Shown: positions 1-6,787 of the stretch, piece after piece
Layout: every line of letters starts with the position of its first letter
Position numbering within the stretch: position 1 is the first letter of the stretch
Origin: Deltaproteobacteria bacterium
GTDB lineage: Bacteria > Desulfobacterota_B > Binatia > UBA9968
Direction: 5' to 3'
Length of the DNA stretch: 14,010 bases
NCBI GenBank assembly: GCA_005879255.1
Contig: VBKY01000057.1
Location: 1-14,010 of the forward strand
Made by a program: the position numbers and the translations under genes
Notes under the pieces: generated by a model
Told to the model about the DNA's origin: nothing
The model's input: only the letters and a program-made list of their open reading frames with translations
Databases searched by the model: none

Positions 1-702
1 TACCAGATCGGCTGCGCCCGTTATTAACAGGGTCGGGACCTTCAACGTCTCCAGCTTGGCCGGCGTAACGACGTTGGCCAAGTTTTGTCGCGCTCCCTTG
101 CCGGTCACGGACCTGCGCGTGAGTTCGTTCCATTTTTCCACGCCTCCAGAGTTGGCTGCGCGATACGACGGCCCAAGCTCCCAAAACCAGCGCGGCAGAT
201 CCTTCTCCTCTTTTGGTCTGATACGGGCGGCAGTTTCGGCGATGTAGCCGTTCCTGGCGGCGAGGTTGTTGCTCGAAACCGTCAAGCTCAGCAATCGTTC
301 GGGGTGCGAGAACGCGTAATCCGTGGCGACGCTGCCACCGGCGGCTGAGCTTACCGCATGGAATTTTTCCACGCCCAGGAACTCCATCAGGTTGTGCAGA
401 TCTTCCGATCCGGTTCCCGGGTTGTGCTCGGGAGCAAGGTCGGAATTGTAATGGTTGCGGCGCGAATAGGCGATCACGCGAAACCCTGCTTGGGCGAACA
501 CAGGCTGTTGGTATAACCAAATCAGCGTGCTGCCCGTTGCCGGATGGAGGAACACAACCGGAGCACCGGCGCCGCCGGTGTCCCAATACCAAAGATGCGT
601 GCCGGGAAGCTCGGCGCTGCCCTCCTTGGCCGGAGCCTGCGCTGGTATCGGCACGGGGATCAATGGGTCGTCGAGCTGAATCATCGGATTGTTCTCGTTC
701 AT
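1..702 (-). CDS. alpha/beta hydrolase, C-terminus cut by window edge
   Basis: The frame is open from an ATG at 702 to the window edge (234 codons), so the C-terminus with the expected catalytic His is not visible. The fold is recognisable: an oxyanion-hole-like FLHPATGS near residues 51-58, the strand FRVIAYSRRNH near 74-84, the nucleophile-elbow region near 117-126, then DYAFSHPERLLSLTVSSN, and VPTLLITGAADLV at the cut end, which is the usual strand carrying the acid residue. At the elbow the sequence reads V-S-S-A-A-G-G, so the usual nucleophile Ser of G-x-S-x-G aligns with Ala120. It may be a non-hydrolytic or differently acting member of the superfamily. It lies 92 bases downstream of the amidohydrolase on the same strand, so co-transcription is likely. 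There is no strong Shine-Dalgarno; Met7 is an alternative start. Substrate unknown. Confidence 0.85.
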   Translation of the reverse strand, partial: MNENNPMIQLDDPLIPVPIPAQAPAKEGSAELPGTHLWYWDTGGAGAPVVFLHPATGSTLIWLYQQPVFAQAGFRVIAYSRRNHYNSDLAPEHNPGTGSEDLHNLMEFLGVEKFHAVSSAAGGSVATDYAFSHPERLLSLTVSSNNLAARNGYIAETAARIRPKEEKDLPRWFWELGPSYRAANSGGVEKWNELTRRSVTGKGARQNLANVVTPAKLETLKVPTLLITGAADLV

Positions 703-794
703 CGCCAATCGGACTTATAGATCAAGTTCGCAGCAGAAACGGACACGGCTCTTGCTCAATCTCTCAGAGGCCACTTATCACCGCTGGCGAACAT

Positions 795-1838
795 TCACAA
801 GTTAAAGAGTCGCTTGGCGTTTTTGTAAAGTATTTTTTCTTTAGTCTCCTCCGACAACGCTGAGTGATTGCGAATATGCTGGAGGTTGCCCGGAAACTCG
901 CAATCCCAGTGAGGAATATCCGAGGCAAATAGAAAATGATCTGCGCCGAGGTATTCGATGGTTTGTGCCAGCTGTGACTCGCCGGGCTCGATGCTGAAGT
1001 ACACATCCGACTTTCTTACCAACTGGCTGGGTTTTTCTTTGAGCAGAGGCATCTCGACTTCGGCGCGTTTCTCCCAGTGCTCGTCGAGACGATCCAGGTA
1101 ATACGGCAACCAGGTGGCGCCGATTTCCAAGAACGCAAAGCGAAGTTTGGGAAACCGCAGCGGCACACCTTGGCAAATCATGCTGGTAAACTGAAGCAGG
1201 ATTCCAGCGGTGAAAGCGTAAGCGTGAACCTCGGCGAAAGTGTTTAAGCCCGCGGCGCCTAGCTCACGCGACCAGCTGCGGGTGCCGTGGATGCCGAGCA
1301 CCGCGCCGCACCTTTCCGCGGCGGCGTAAACCGGATCGTAGACTGAATCGCCGAGCGCCAACGGCAAACCGACCGGCAGGATCTCAAAACCGATCAGCCC
1401 CTGCTCCTTGACCGCACGCTCCAACTCCTCGGCGGCGGCCTGCGGCGAGCGCATCGGTAACACGCCGACGCACTTCACGCGATCGGAGAGCGCGTTGTAT
1501 TCCGCGGCAAAATGATCGTTACAGGCTTGCGCCACGGCGATTTGAAATTTCAGCTCCTGCAGCCGGACCACGCTCCCTGAACCCGTCGGAAAACAGACGG
1601 CGGTCTCGATCTGATGTTCGTCCAAGATATCGTGCCAGCGCGCGACCTGCTCACGGCCCGAGAGCTTGCCCCAGGTCTGCTCCGTGACAAAGTGGTCGAA
1701 CATGTAGTTGTCCCATGGCTGGTCGCCCGGACGAAGCGCCGTCGAACGCCGATTCCAGGGCTCCTTCAAGTATTTGCGGATTTCGCTTTCCCTCTCGATG
1801 ACATGTCCGTCGGCATCGATGGCAGTGAGATTGCTCAT
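795..1838 (-). CDS. amidohydrolase family protein (amidohydrolase_2, metal-dependent hydrolase/decarboxylase type)
   Basis: The 347-residue protein matches the amidohydrolase_2 (PF04909) TIM-barrel family, which includes ACMSD-like and LigJ/LigW-like hydrolases and decarboxylases. Visible signatures are the N-terminal DADGHV (Asp10, His12), where this family commonly has D-x-H instead of H-x-H; GIHGT with His184 as a probable metal ligand; His205; the FLEIGATWLPYYLDRLDEHW block near 236-255; and FASDIPHWD with Asp307 as the expected catalytic Asp. Length is typical and the protein appears complete. There is no signal peptide, so it should be cytoplasmic. The ATG at 1838 is preceded by AGGAG seven bases upstream, which fixes the start. 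It is probably transcribed with the alpha/beta hydrolase gene that follows. Relatives act on aromatic or carboxylated ring compounds; the substrate here is not deducible. Confidence 0.93.
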   Translation of the reverse strand: MSNLTAIDADGHVIERESEIRKYLKEPWNRRSTALRPGDQPWDNYMFDHFVTEQTWGKLSGREQVARWHDILDEHQIETAVCFPTGSGSVVRLQELKFQIAVAQACNDHFAAEYNALSDRVKCVGVLPMRSPQAAAEELERAVKEQGLIGFEILPVGLPLALGDSVYDPVYAAAERCGAVLGIHGTRSWSRELGAAGLNTFAEVHAYAFTAGILLQFTSMICQGVPLRFPKLRFAFLEIGATWLPYYLDRLDEHWEKRAEVEMPLLKEKPSQLVRKSDVYFSIEPGESQLAQTIEYLGADHFLFASDIPHWDCEFPGNLQHIRNHSALSEETKEKILYKNAKRLFNL

Positions 1839-2413
1839 GACTTTACTCCTTCTGACCTTTCAGTACTGCGGCGATTTTACTCAGCAGGTCGCGGCCCGCC
1901 GGCCGCACTCGGCAGTTAGACCTCCGAAGCCTTTTTTCATCGAAGAGGCGCAGAGTTTTTTTTCGATTCTCTTCTCCGCTACACGCGGTTTTCATCAGGC
2001 GCTGGCTGTTGGCGCATCTGCCGATCGACCCATGCCGTTTTCGGCTGGCCTTTTGTATCACGTCCCCGTCGCTTTTCACCAGGGGTGATATCGGGGAAAA
2101 ATATGCGGGATTGATTTCGTTGATCAACGCCGACTTCCGCCATAAACTTTCTCTTGCCAGAGCAATCTTGATCGGGCTAGATGCCTGTATGATTAGAGCC
2201 CGAACCCTCAACACGTGGATTAAAAAGCCTAGTGGGCTTCGTAGCGCTCAAAGGTCTCACTCTCCTTCGTGTTCGTGGACCGTGATGGTCGAGCTTATTC
2301 ACCGGTCACGTTCCACGAACATAATCACGCTGGACCCGCGCCTCGTCTCTGAGATCTTTTTGAGCCACCGGCAACGCAGTTTTTCAGCAGATCGATTATC
2401 AGGGGATTGGGGG
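1839..2413. other. 575-base stretch without a convincing gene, between divergent genes
   Basis: This stretch separates the minus-strand amidohydrolase from the plus-strand binding protein, so it should carry the promoters of both. It contains T-rich runs near 1930-1970 but no clear stem-loop with a U tract. Long open frames cross it on both strands, but their translations show no family signature. One weak promoter-like pair on the plus strand is TTGATC at 2120-2125 and TAAACT at 2143-2148, spaced 17 bases apart. I do not trust it enough to list it separately. No tRNA or known riboswitch pattern was recognised. Confidence 0.5.
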
Positions 2414-3397
2414 ATGAAAAATCTAGTTGCCATCGCCGCAGCCTGCCTCTTGTTTGTGTTCATGGAAGAGACTTCGGCGGCCGAAAAGATTCGTGTTGGG
2501 GTCGTCTCGCCGGCTCCTGGGTTATCGGCTCCCTGGATCGCTAAGGAGACCGGGATTTTCGCCAAGCATGGGCTTGACGCTGACGTTATTCTCCTCACGG
2601 GAAGTCCGAGACTGGCGCAATCGCTCATTGCCGGCGACGTCCACTACGCGCTGGTGGGAGCGGCGGCGGTGATGCGCGCGCGTATGCGCGGAGCGGAAGT
2701 GGTGATAGTTGGGGCGGCGACGAACGTTTCCAGTCAGAAGCTCGTGGTCAATCCAAAGTCCGGGATTCGCAAGCTTGAAGATTTAAAAGGGCGGATCATC
2801 GGTGTATCTCAATACGGATCGGACGCCGATGGATTCGCGCGAACCGTCGTGAGCAAAGCAGGCCTCAAGCCTGAAAAGGATGTCGCGATCCTACAAATGG
2901 GCGGGCACCCGCAAGTCGCGGCGGCGTTGATGGCGGGGAAACTCGAGGCCGGCATTCTCGGCGGATTGGCGCTTGTGACGGCGCAAAAATCCGGAGCCGT
3001 AGTGCTTACAAGTGCCATTAAGCTCGAGACCGTTTCCCTTGGTCCCGTCCTTTCAGTCACCCGCCAATACGCTCAGCAGAATCGCGATAGCGTGACCCGG
3101 TTCGTGCGCGCTTTCGCGGAGGCGATCCATTACTTCAAAAAAAACCCCAACGGCACCATCCCTATTCTGCAAAAGATGATGGGAAGGATCGGCGTCGAAC
3201 CCGCTCGCATTCTCTACGAAGAATATGTCGAGCTCTTCGAAGAGCTCCCGGTGCCGCAAGAAAAAGGTCTCCAGGCGATCTTGGACCAAGAGAGCGACCC
3301 GAAAGCTAAAAGCTTCAAGCCGGGAGATTTTGTCGATTTGAGTTTCTTAAGACAAATCGATCAAAGTGGGGTGATAGAAAAAATATACCGCAAATAA
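2414..3397 (+). CDS. NMT1/THI5-like ABC transporter substrate-binding protein (first copy)
   Basis: This 327-residue exported protein belongs to the NMT1/THI5-like (PF09084, NitT/TauT/SsuA-like) type II periplasmic binding proteins. A signal peptide is visible at residues 1-23 (MKNL, hydrophobic core, then SAA). Family blocks follow: SAPWIAKETGIFAKHGLDADVI, DVHYALVGAAAVMRA, the lobe segment IRKLEDLKGRIIGVS, and AALMAGKLEAGILGG. The frame stays open upstream to 2009. The ATG at 2414 is preferred because AGGGG lies upstream at normal spacing and the signal peptide begins there. No permease or ATPase gene is in the window, so it is an orphan binding protein here. Such orphans are common in metagenomic catabolic clusters, and the ligand cannot be inferred. 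It is divergent from the amidohydrolase gene. Confidence 0.93.
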   Translation: MKNLVAIAAACLLFVFMEETSAAEKIRVGVVSPAPGLSAPWIAKETGIFAKHGLDADVILLTGSPRLAQSLIAGDVHYALVGAAAVMRARMRGAEVVIVGAATNVSSQKLVVNPKSGIRKLEDLKGRIIGVSQYGSDADGFARTVVSKAGLKPEKDVAILQMGGHPQVAAALMAGKLEAGILGGLALVTAQKSGAVVLTSAIKLETVSLGPVLSVTRQYAQQNRDSVTRFVRAFAEAIHYFKKNPNGTIPILQKMMGRIGVEPARILYEEYVELFEELPVPQEKGLQAILDQESDPKAKSFKPGDFVDLSFLRQIDQSGVIEKIYRK

Positions 3398-3569
3398 AAT
3401 GGGTGTCAGGCGCGTAAACCACCAGAACACGGTCCCGCTTTTTCGACTTTCATAGTTGCGCTGGAATGAGCGCCGGTAGACCGGATCCATCCAACCCCGG
3501 TAAATCACTTTATTACTCACTTCTCCGACGAGCGAAGATTAGCTAAAATCCAAAACTCCACGACGTTGC

Positions 3570-4154
3570 ATGAAACCGTTGTTCTTTATCGGCGCGGTAA
3601 TTATCGGCCTCTGCGTTTTTTGGCGGCAGCCGGAAATCTCTCGTCCGGCTGGAGTGCTGGCTCCGGATGAACCCTATCAGAGGGAAGTGTACACCTCGTC
3701 GGTTCGAGAGAAGAACGGCTACAGGATCGCCCCGCTGGCCACTTTTGATATCAGAGCTCGGGTGATTTTATCCGCCAGGTATCGCTTCGGCCGGGAATCG
3801 GATCTGTCGCCGGTGGATCTCGTCTTGGGTTGGGGAGCGATGTCCGACACTACGGTCTTAAAGCACTTCAGCTTTTCTCAGAATGGGCGGACGTACAGCT
3901 GGCGCACCAATACCTTTCCGGTCCCTAGCGATGTGATCGAAACGCATAGCGCAAATATGCATATGATTCCGGCCGACGCCGAGATCGAAAGTCAACTGAA
4001 ATCGATCCGTCCCGGAAACATGGTGCATCTCAAAGGGTTGCTCGTCGAGGTGACCTCGAAGGAAGGTTTTCGCTGGAAAAGTTTCCTGACCCGTGCCGAC
4101 ACGGGCGGCGGAGCTTGTGAGTTAATCCTCGTAGAGTCGTTATACGTTTGGTAA
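3570..4154 (+). CDS. conserved hypothetical membrane-anchored protein
   Basis: The protein has 194 residues. Residues 4-18 form one hydrophobic segment that is either an uncleaved signal anchor or a signal peptide, so most of the chain should be outside the cytoplasmic membrane. The conserved-looking parts are FDIRARVILSARYRF (59-73), SPVDLVLGWGAMSD (80-93), HSANMHMIPAD (126-136), and the C-terminal SFLTRADTGGGACELILVE (171-189). I recognise this as a conserved hypothetical type seen in other proteobacteria-like genomes, but I know no assigned function. Possible function-bearing residues are the His/Met cluster at 126-132 and Cys183. A TAAAAT box at 3544-3549 could be a -10 element, but no clear -35 accompanies it. 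There is no Shine-Dalgarno before the ATG. It is convergent with the phosphonoacetate hydrolase-like gene, with 78 bases between the stops. Confidence 0.8.
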   Translation: MKPLFFIGAVIIGLCVFWRQPEISRPAGVLAPDEPYQREVYTSSVREKNGYRIAPLATFDIRARVILSARYRFGRESDLSPVDLVLGWGAMSDTTVLKHFSFSQNGRTYSWRTNTFPVPSDVIETHSANMHMIPADAEIESQLKSIRPGNMVHLKGLLVEVTSKEGFRWKSFLTRADTGGGACELILVESLYVW

Positions 4155-4232
4155 CAACTCGCGTCGCTGATTGACAGAATGCCCGTCTAGGAAATTAAGC
4201 TTCACCACCTTAGGATTCGATAACTCGGCCGT

Positions 4233-5363
4233 TCAAGTGACAATGTGGCGCGTCAGGTCGAGATTCGCGGTGAAGGCGTCAGACGATGGAAGTTTTACTG
4301 ATGAATTATAGATCACCAGCGGAATCTCCGACTCGTGGAGCGAGCCGTGAGAGCGGTAACCATCCTCCAGTTCCTCCATCGGACCATTGAGCTCACCGAA
4401 AACCGTATCGGCGTCTCCGAATACAGCCAATTCACCGATGCGCTCAGGCATAAGGCCGAATTTCGCCGCGGCATCGCGTCGTGGTAGCACTGCCTCCACA
4501 CCCTTGAGGTCCAGCAAAGCCTGAGCGACTTTCTCTGCGTCCTTTCGCGAGTTCAGCCAAACCCAGGCGGCGCCGCCGAAGGTCCGGTGGTGTTTCACGT
4601 AGCGATCCTTTTCCGCAGACAGGGCAAAGCGCACCTCGCTGCCAAGCTCGCGGCAGGCTCTGAAGAGATCCCAACAGCGCGACTTGTAGTTCATGCCGTG
4701 GTCGGCCGTGAGCAAAAAGGCGGCATCCGGCGCGGCGGCCTTGGCTTCGTCCAGGAGCTGATCCAGAGTAGCCAAGTGCTCTTTGGACTCCGGCGCCGCC
4801 GGAGCCCAAGTATGCATCGGGTAATCCGTCGTGTGAACATAGAGGAGACCGATGTCTGGGCGATGTTTGAGAATATCGACCGCCGCCTGCCACAGCCAAT
4901 AATTGATCTCGCGACTGTAAATGTTCGCCGGCTTGCCGTAGCGCTCGATCCATTCGATAGGCGGAGCCTCCGCGGCCACGGCGATCTCCGCGCCGCGCCC
5001 CAGGAGATGAATGGTTTTTACTTTGCACGTGAGCAGCGCCGACTTTACGCCGCGCTCGGCGGCACGCTGAATCACCGTCGGCACACAAATGAAATCGGCG
5101 TTCTCCATGTAATCGGCTTCGCCGCTCTGCTCGTTGAAATAGGAATTGCCGGTGATGCCATGCTCCTTAGGCCACGTGCCGCAACAGATAGAAGCGTTGT
5201 TGACGTTAGTCACGGTCGGGAAGACCGCACTCACCCGTTTAAAAAAACCATGCTCCGCCATAAAGCGGAACGCCGGCAACGGGCTTGCTGCCATATAATC
5301 CATACCGAACCCGTCGTACATGCCGATAACGATCCGCTGTTTGCCGATGAGGGTCATATGCAT
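4233..5363 (-). CDS. phnA: phosphonoacetate hydrolase-like enzyme, alkaline phosphatase superfamily
   Basis: The 376-residue protein has the full di-zinc site pattern of the alkaline phosphatase superfamily. These are Asp17 in YDGFG; Thr52 in PTVTNVNN, aligned with the Thr nucleophile of phosphonoacetate hydrolase (PSFTNPNN type); Asp180 and His184 in TTDYPMH; Asp221-His222 in TADHGMNYK; and His339 in RSHG. The combination of TNxNN, TTDYxxH and ADHGMNxK is that of phosphonoacetate hydrolase (EC 3.11.1.2), which gives acetate plus phosphate. A related nucleotide or phospho-diesterase activity remains possible. There is no signal peptide, so it should be cytoplasmic. Two starts are possible: Met1 at 5363 and Met3 at 5357, with AGGA upstream that fits either. 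The gene follows tctC by 126 bases on the same strand. The C-terminus looks complete. Confidence 0.8.
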   Translation of the reverse strand: MHMTLIGKQRIVIGMYDGFGMDYMAASPLPAFRFMAEHGFFKRVSAVFPTVTNVNNASICCGTWPKEHGITGNSYFNEQSGEADYMENADFICVPTVIQRAAERGVKSALLTCKVKTIHLLGRGAEIAVAAEAPPIEWIERYGKPANIYSREINYWLWQAAVDILKHRPDIGLLYVHTTDYPMHTWAPAAPESKEHLATLDQLLDEAKAAAPDAAFLLTADHGMNYKSRCWDLFRACRELGSEVRFALSAEKDRYVKHHRTFGGAAWVWLNSRKDAEKVAQALLDLKGVEAVLPRRDAAAKFGLMPERIGELAVFGDADTVFGELNGPMEELEDGYRSHGSLHESEIPLVIYNSSVKLPSSDAFTANLDLTRHIVT

Positions 5364-5489
5364 TACTTCCTAAATGTCAACGGTAAGTCCAACTTCGCGA
5401 TCGCTTCGGCCGCGCTCAAGGGCGCCAGCTTGAATGACTCCACGGCGTGCGGTCGAGGGCGCTACACTTTAGGAGTCTCGGGGCTATTT

Positions 5490-6698
5490 CTATTTCGCTT
5501 CCTTGATCTCCACCTTTCCCACGCGCTTGATGGCGTCAGCTAGCATCTTGGCGTCCTTGTCCCAGAATTTTTGAAACTCGGGCGCGTCGAGATAGGCAAT
5601 CGGGGTTTCAAGTTTTTCCATCGCCGATTTGAATTCAGCAATGTTGACCGCCTGGCGCACGGCTGCGCGGATGTTTTGCATCACCGCAGCCGGCGTTCCT
5701 CGGGGCGCGAAGAGTCCGGCCCAGATGTAAAATTCGATGTCGTAACCAAGCTCTTTAAACGTCGGCACATCGGGAAGCGAAGCTACCCTTTTAGCGCCCC
5801 ATCCGGCCAGGGGCCGAAGCTTACCCGCCTTGATGTGCGGAATCACCACGGCAGGGCCGGATGCAAGCGTGTCGACGTGGCCGCCGAGTATCGCCGTGAG
5901 GGCCGGCCCCGCTCCGGAATAGGGAACGTGCTTCAGACTGATCGCGGCGGCATGAGAGAACATCTCCATCGCCATGTGCAAGGTCCCGTACACGCCCGAC
6001 GAAGAGTAAGAAATCTCACCCCTACGTTTTTTCGCGTCATCGACGAATTCCTTCACGCTCTTCCATGGACGCTCGGCATTGACCACGAAGACCGTTGGAT
6101 CAGCGGAAATCAAAGCGATGGGAATAAGCTGGTCCATGGTATAGGCGGGCTGGCGGTCAAAGAGCTTATCCGCCTCCGGGATAATGGAGATGCTGGAGAG
6201 CGCCATCAGAAGGTTATAGCCGTCGGGTTTGCTGTTGGCGACGAAAGACATCCCCACGGCGCCGGCTGCTCCAGTCTTGTTCACGACCACGACGGGATTT
6301 TTCAGCACCTTTTCCATCGCTGCCGCAACCGGCCGGGCAGTGAGGTCGGCAACGCCTCCGGGAGGAAACGGCGCCACAATGGTAATCGGCCGATCCGGAT
6401 ATTTCTCTTGGGCGAAAGCTCCAGTCATTACGCTGAGAAGCAAAAGCAATAGAATTAACGAAGCAATACGCCTCTGCGAACTCCCTCCTTCGCGCTCTCC
6501 CGCACAAGACTGTCTGGCAGTGTCATCCTGAGGCGCAGCCGAAGGATCTCGCCTTTCTGACAGCCTGAAAATGCGAGATGCTTCGCTCTGCTCAGCATGA
6601 CATCGATAAGATTGCGGAGATTGCGACACGGTCGCTGAACCTTTCGTGACCTTCATGCTCTTCATGGTTAGATGATTTTGTTGTCGAATGGCAGTCAT
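5490..6698 (-). CDS. tctC: TTT transporter substrate-binding protein (TctC/Bug family), abnormal N-terminal extension
   Basis: From about residue 97 the protein is a standard Bug/TctC extracytoplasmic binding protein. It shows EKYPDRPITIVAPFPPGG, VVNKTGAAGAVG, ANSKPDGYNLLM, KHVPYSGAGPALTAILGGHVD, LPDVPTFKELGYD and a final lysine-rich tail. A signal-peptide-like segment lies at 76-96 (RRIAS, leucine run, AFAQ). The problem is what comes before it. No ATG, GTG or TTG in frame stands just ahead of that segment, although a strong AAGGAGG-like sequence lies near 6485-6491. The only well-supported start is the ATG at 6698, which adds about 75 residues, 28 of them encoded by a palindromic repeat. 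Either a long leader is tolerated, the natural start was lost, or a non-standard start is used. The gene is third in a tctB-tctA-tctC order. Confidence 0.88.
   Translation of the reverse strand: MTAIRQQNHLTMKSMKVTKGSATVSQSPQSYRCHAEQSEASRIFRLSERRDPSAAPQDDTARQSCAGEREGGSSQRRIASLILLLLLLSVMTGAFAQEKYPDRPITIVAPFPPGGVADLTARPVAAAMEKVLKNPVVVVNKTGAAGAVGMSFVANSKPDGYNLLMALSSISIIPEADKLFDRQPAYTMDQLIPIALISADPTVFVVNAERPWKSVKEFVDDAKKRRGEISYSSSGVYGTLHMAMEMFSHAAAISLKHVPYSGAGPALTAILGGHVDTLASGPAVVIPHIKAGKLRPLAGWGAKRVASLPDVPTFKELGYDIEFYIWAGLFAPRGTPAAVMQNIRAAVRQAVNIAEFKSAMEKLETPIAYLDAPEFQKFWDKDAKMLADAIKRVGKVEIKEAK
6521..6602. repeat. 82-base imperfect palindromic repeat inside the tctC frame
   Basis: The left arm begins TGTCATCCTGAGGCGCAGCC and runs to ATCTCGC. 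The reverse complement of the right arm begins TGTCATGCTGAGCAGAGCG and runs to the same ATCTCGC, so the element is an imperfect inverted repeat with terminal TGTCA/TGACA. Elements of this look (TGTCAT..TGAG..GATCTCG) are a familiar dispersed intergenic repeat in environmental bacterial genomes. Here it is read through in the tctC frame as roughly residues 33-60 (start CHAEQSEAS). Only one copy lies in this window. Confidence 0.85.
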
Positions 6699-6701
6699 TT
6701 T

Positions 6702-6709
6702 TCACCTCC
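6702..6709 (-). promoter_or_regulatory. strong Shine-Dalgarno of the upstream tctC start
   Basis: On the minus strand the sequence is GGAGGTGA, with six bases between GGAGG and the ATG at 6698. It is the best ribosome binding site near this gene and is why the long tctC frame is annotated from 6698. Confidence 0.7.
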
Positions 6710-6716
6710 GAGATCC

Positions 6717-6774
6717 GAAGATAGAGAATCGAAGATCGCGATCCTCAATCCTCGATTCTCCATCCTCGATCTTC
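6717..6774. repeat. palindromic GAGGAT/GAAGAT-type repeat between tctA and tctC
   Basis: The left part starts GAAGATAGAGAATCGAAGAT. The reverse complement of the right part starts GAAGATCGAGGATGGAGAAT, so the element can fold on itself with a gap of about seven bases. The arms are built from repeats of a GAnGATnG-like word. It fills most of the 89-base gap between the tctA stop and the tctC start. No U tract follows on the minus strand, so it does not look like a simple terminator for tctA. Confidence 0.65.
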
Positions 6775-6787
6775 TAGTAAGCCACCT

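Noticed and set aside
1843..2214. Minus-strand frame of 123 codons ending four bases before the amidohydrolase ATG
   Set aside because: The stop overlaps the Shine-Dalgarno of the amidohydrolase as in coupled genes, but the translation is basic, low in recognisable motifs and has no clear ribosome binding site. Kept as non-coding.
2009..2413. Upstream extension of the first binding-protein frame (135 extra codons)
   Set aside because: It has no domain signature, and the signal peptide and Shine-Dalgarno place the start at 2414.
4587..5543. Plus-strand frame of 318 codons
   Set aside because: It is antisense to the phosphonoacetate hydrolase-like gene, whose active-site motifs are complete; a shadow frame of GC-rich codons.
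5571..6452. Plus-strand frame of 293 codons
   Set aside because: It is antisense to tctC, whose family blocks are clear; no motif on the plus strand.
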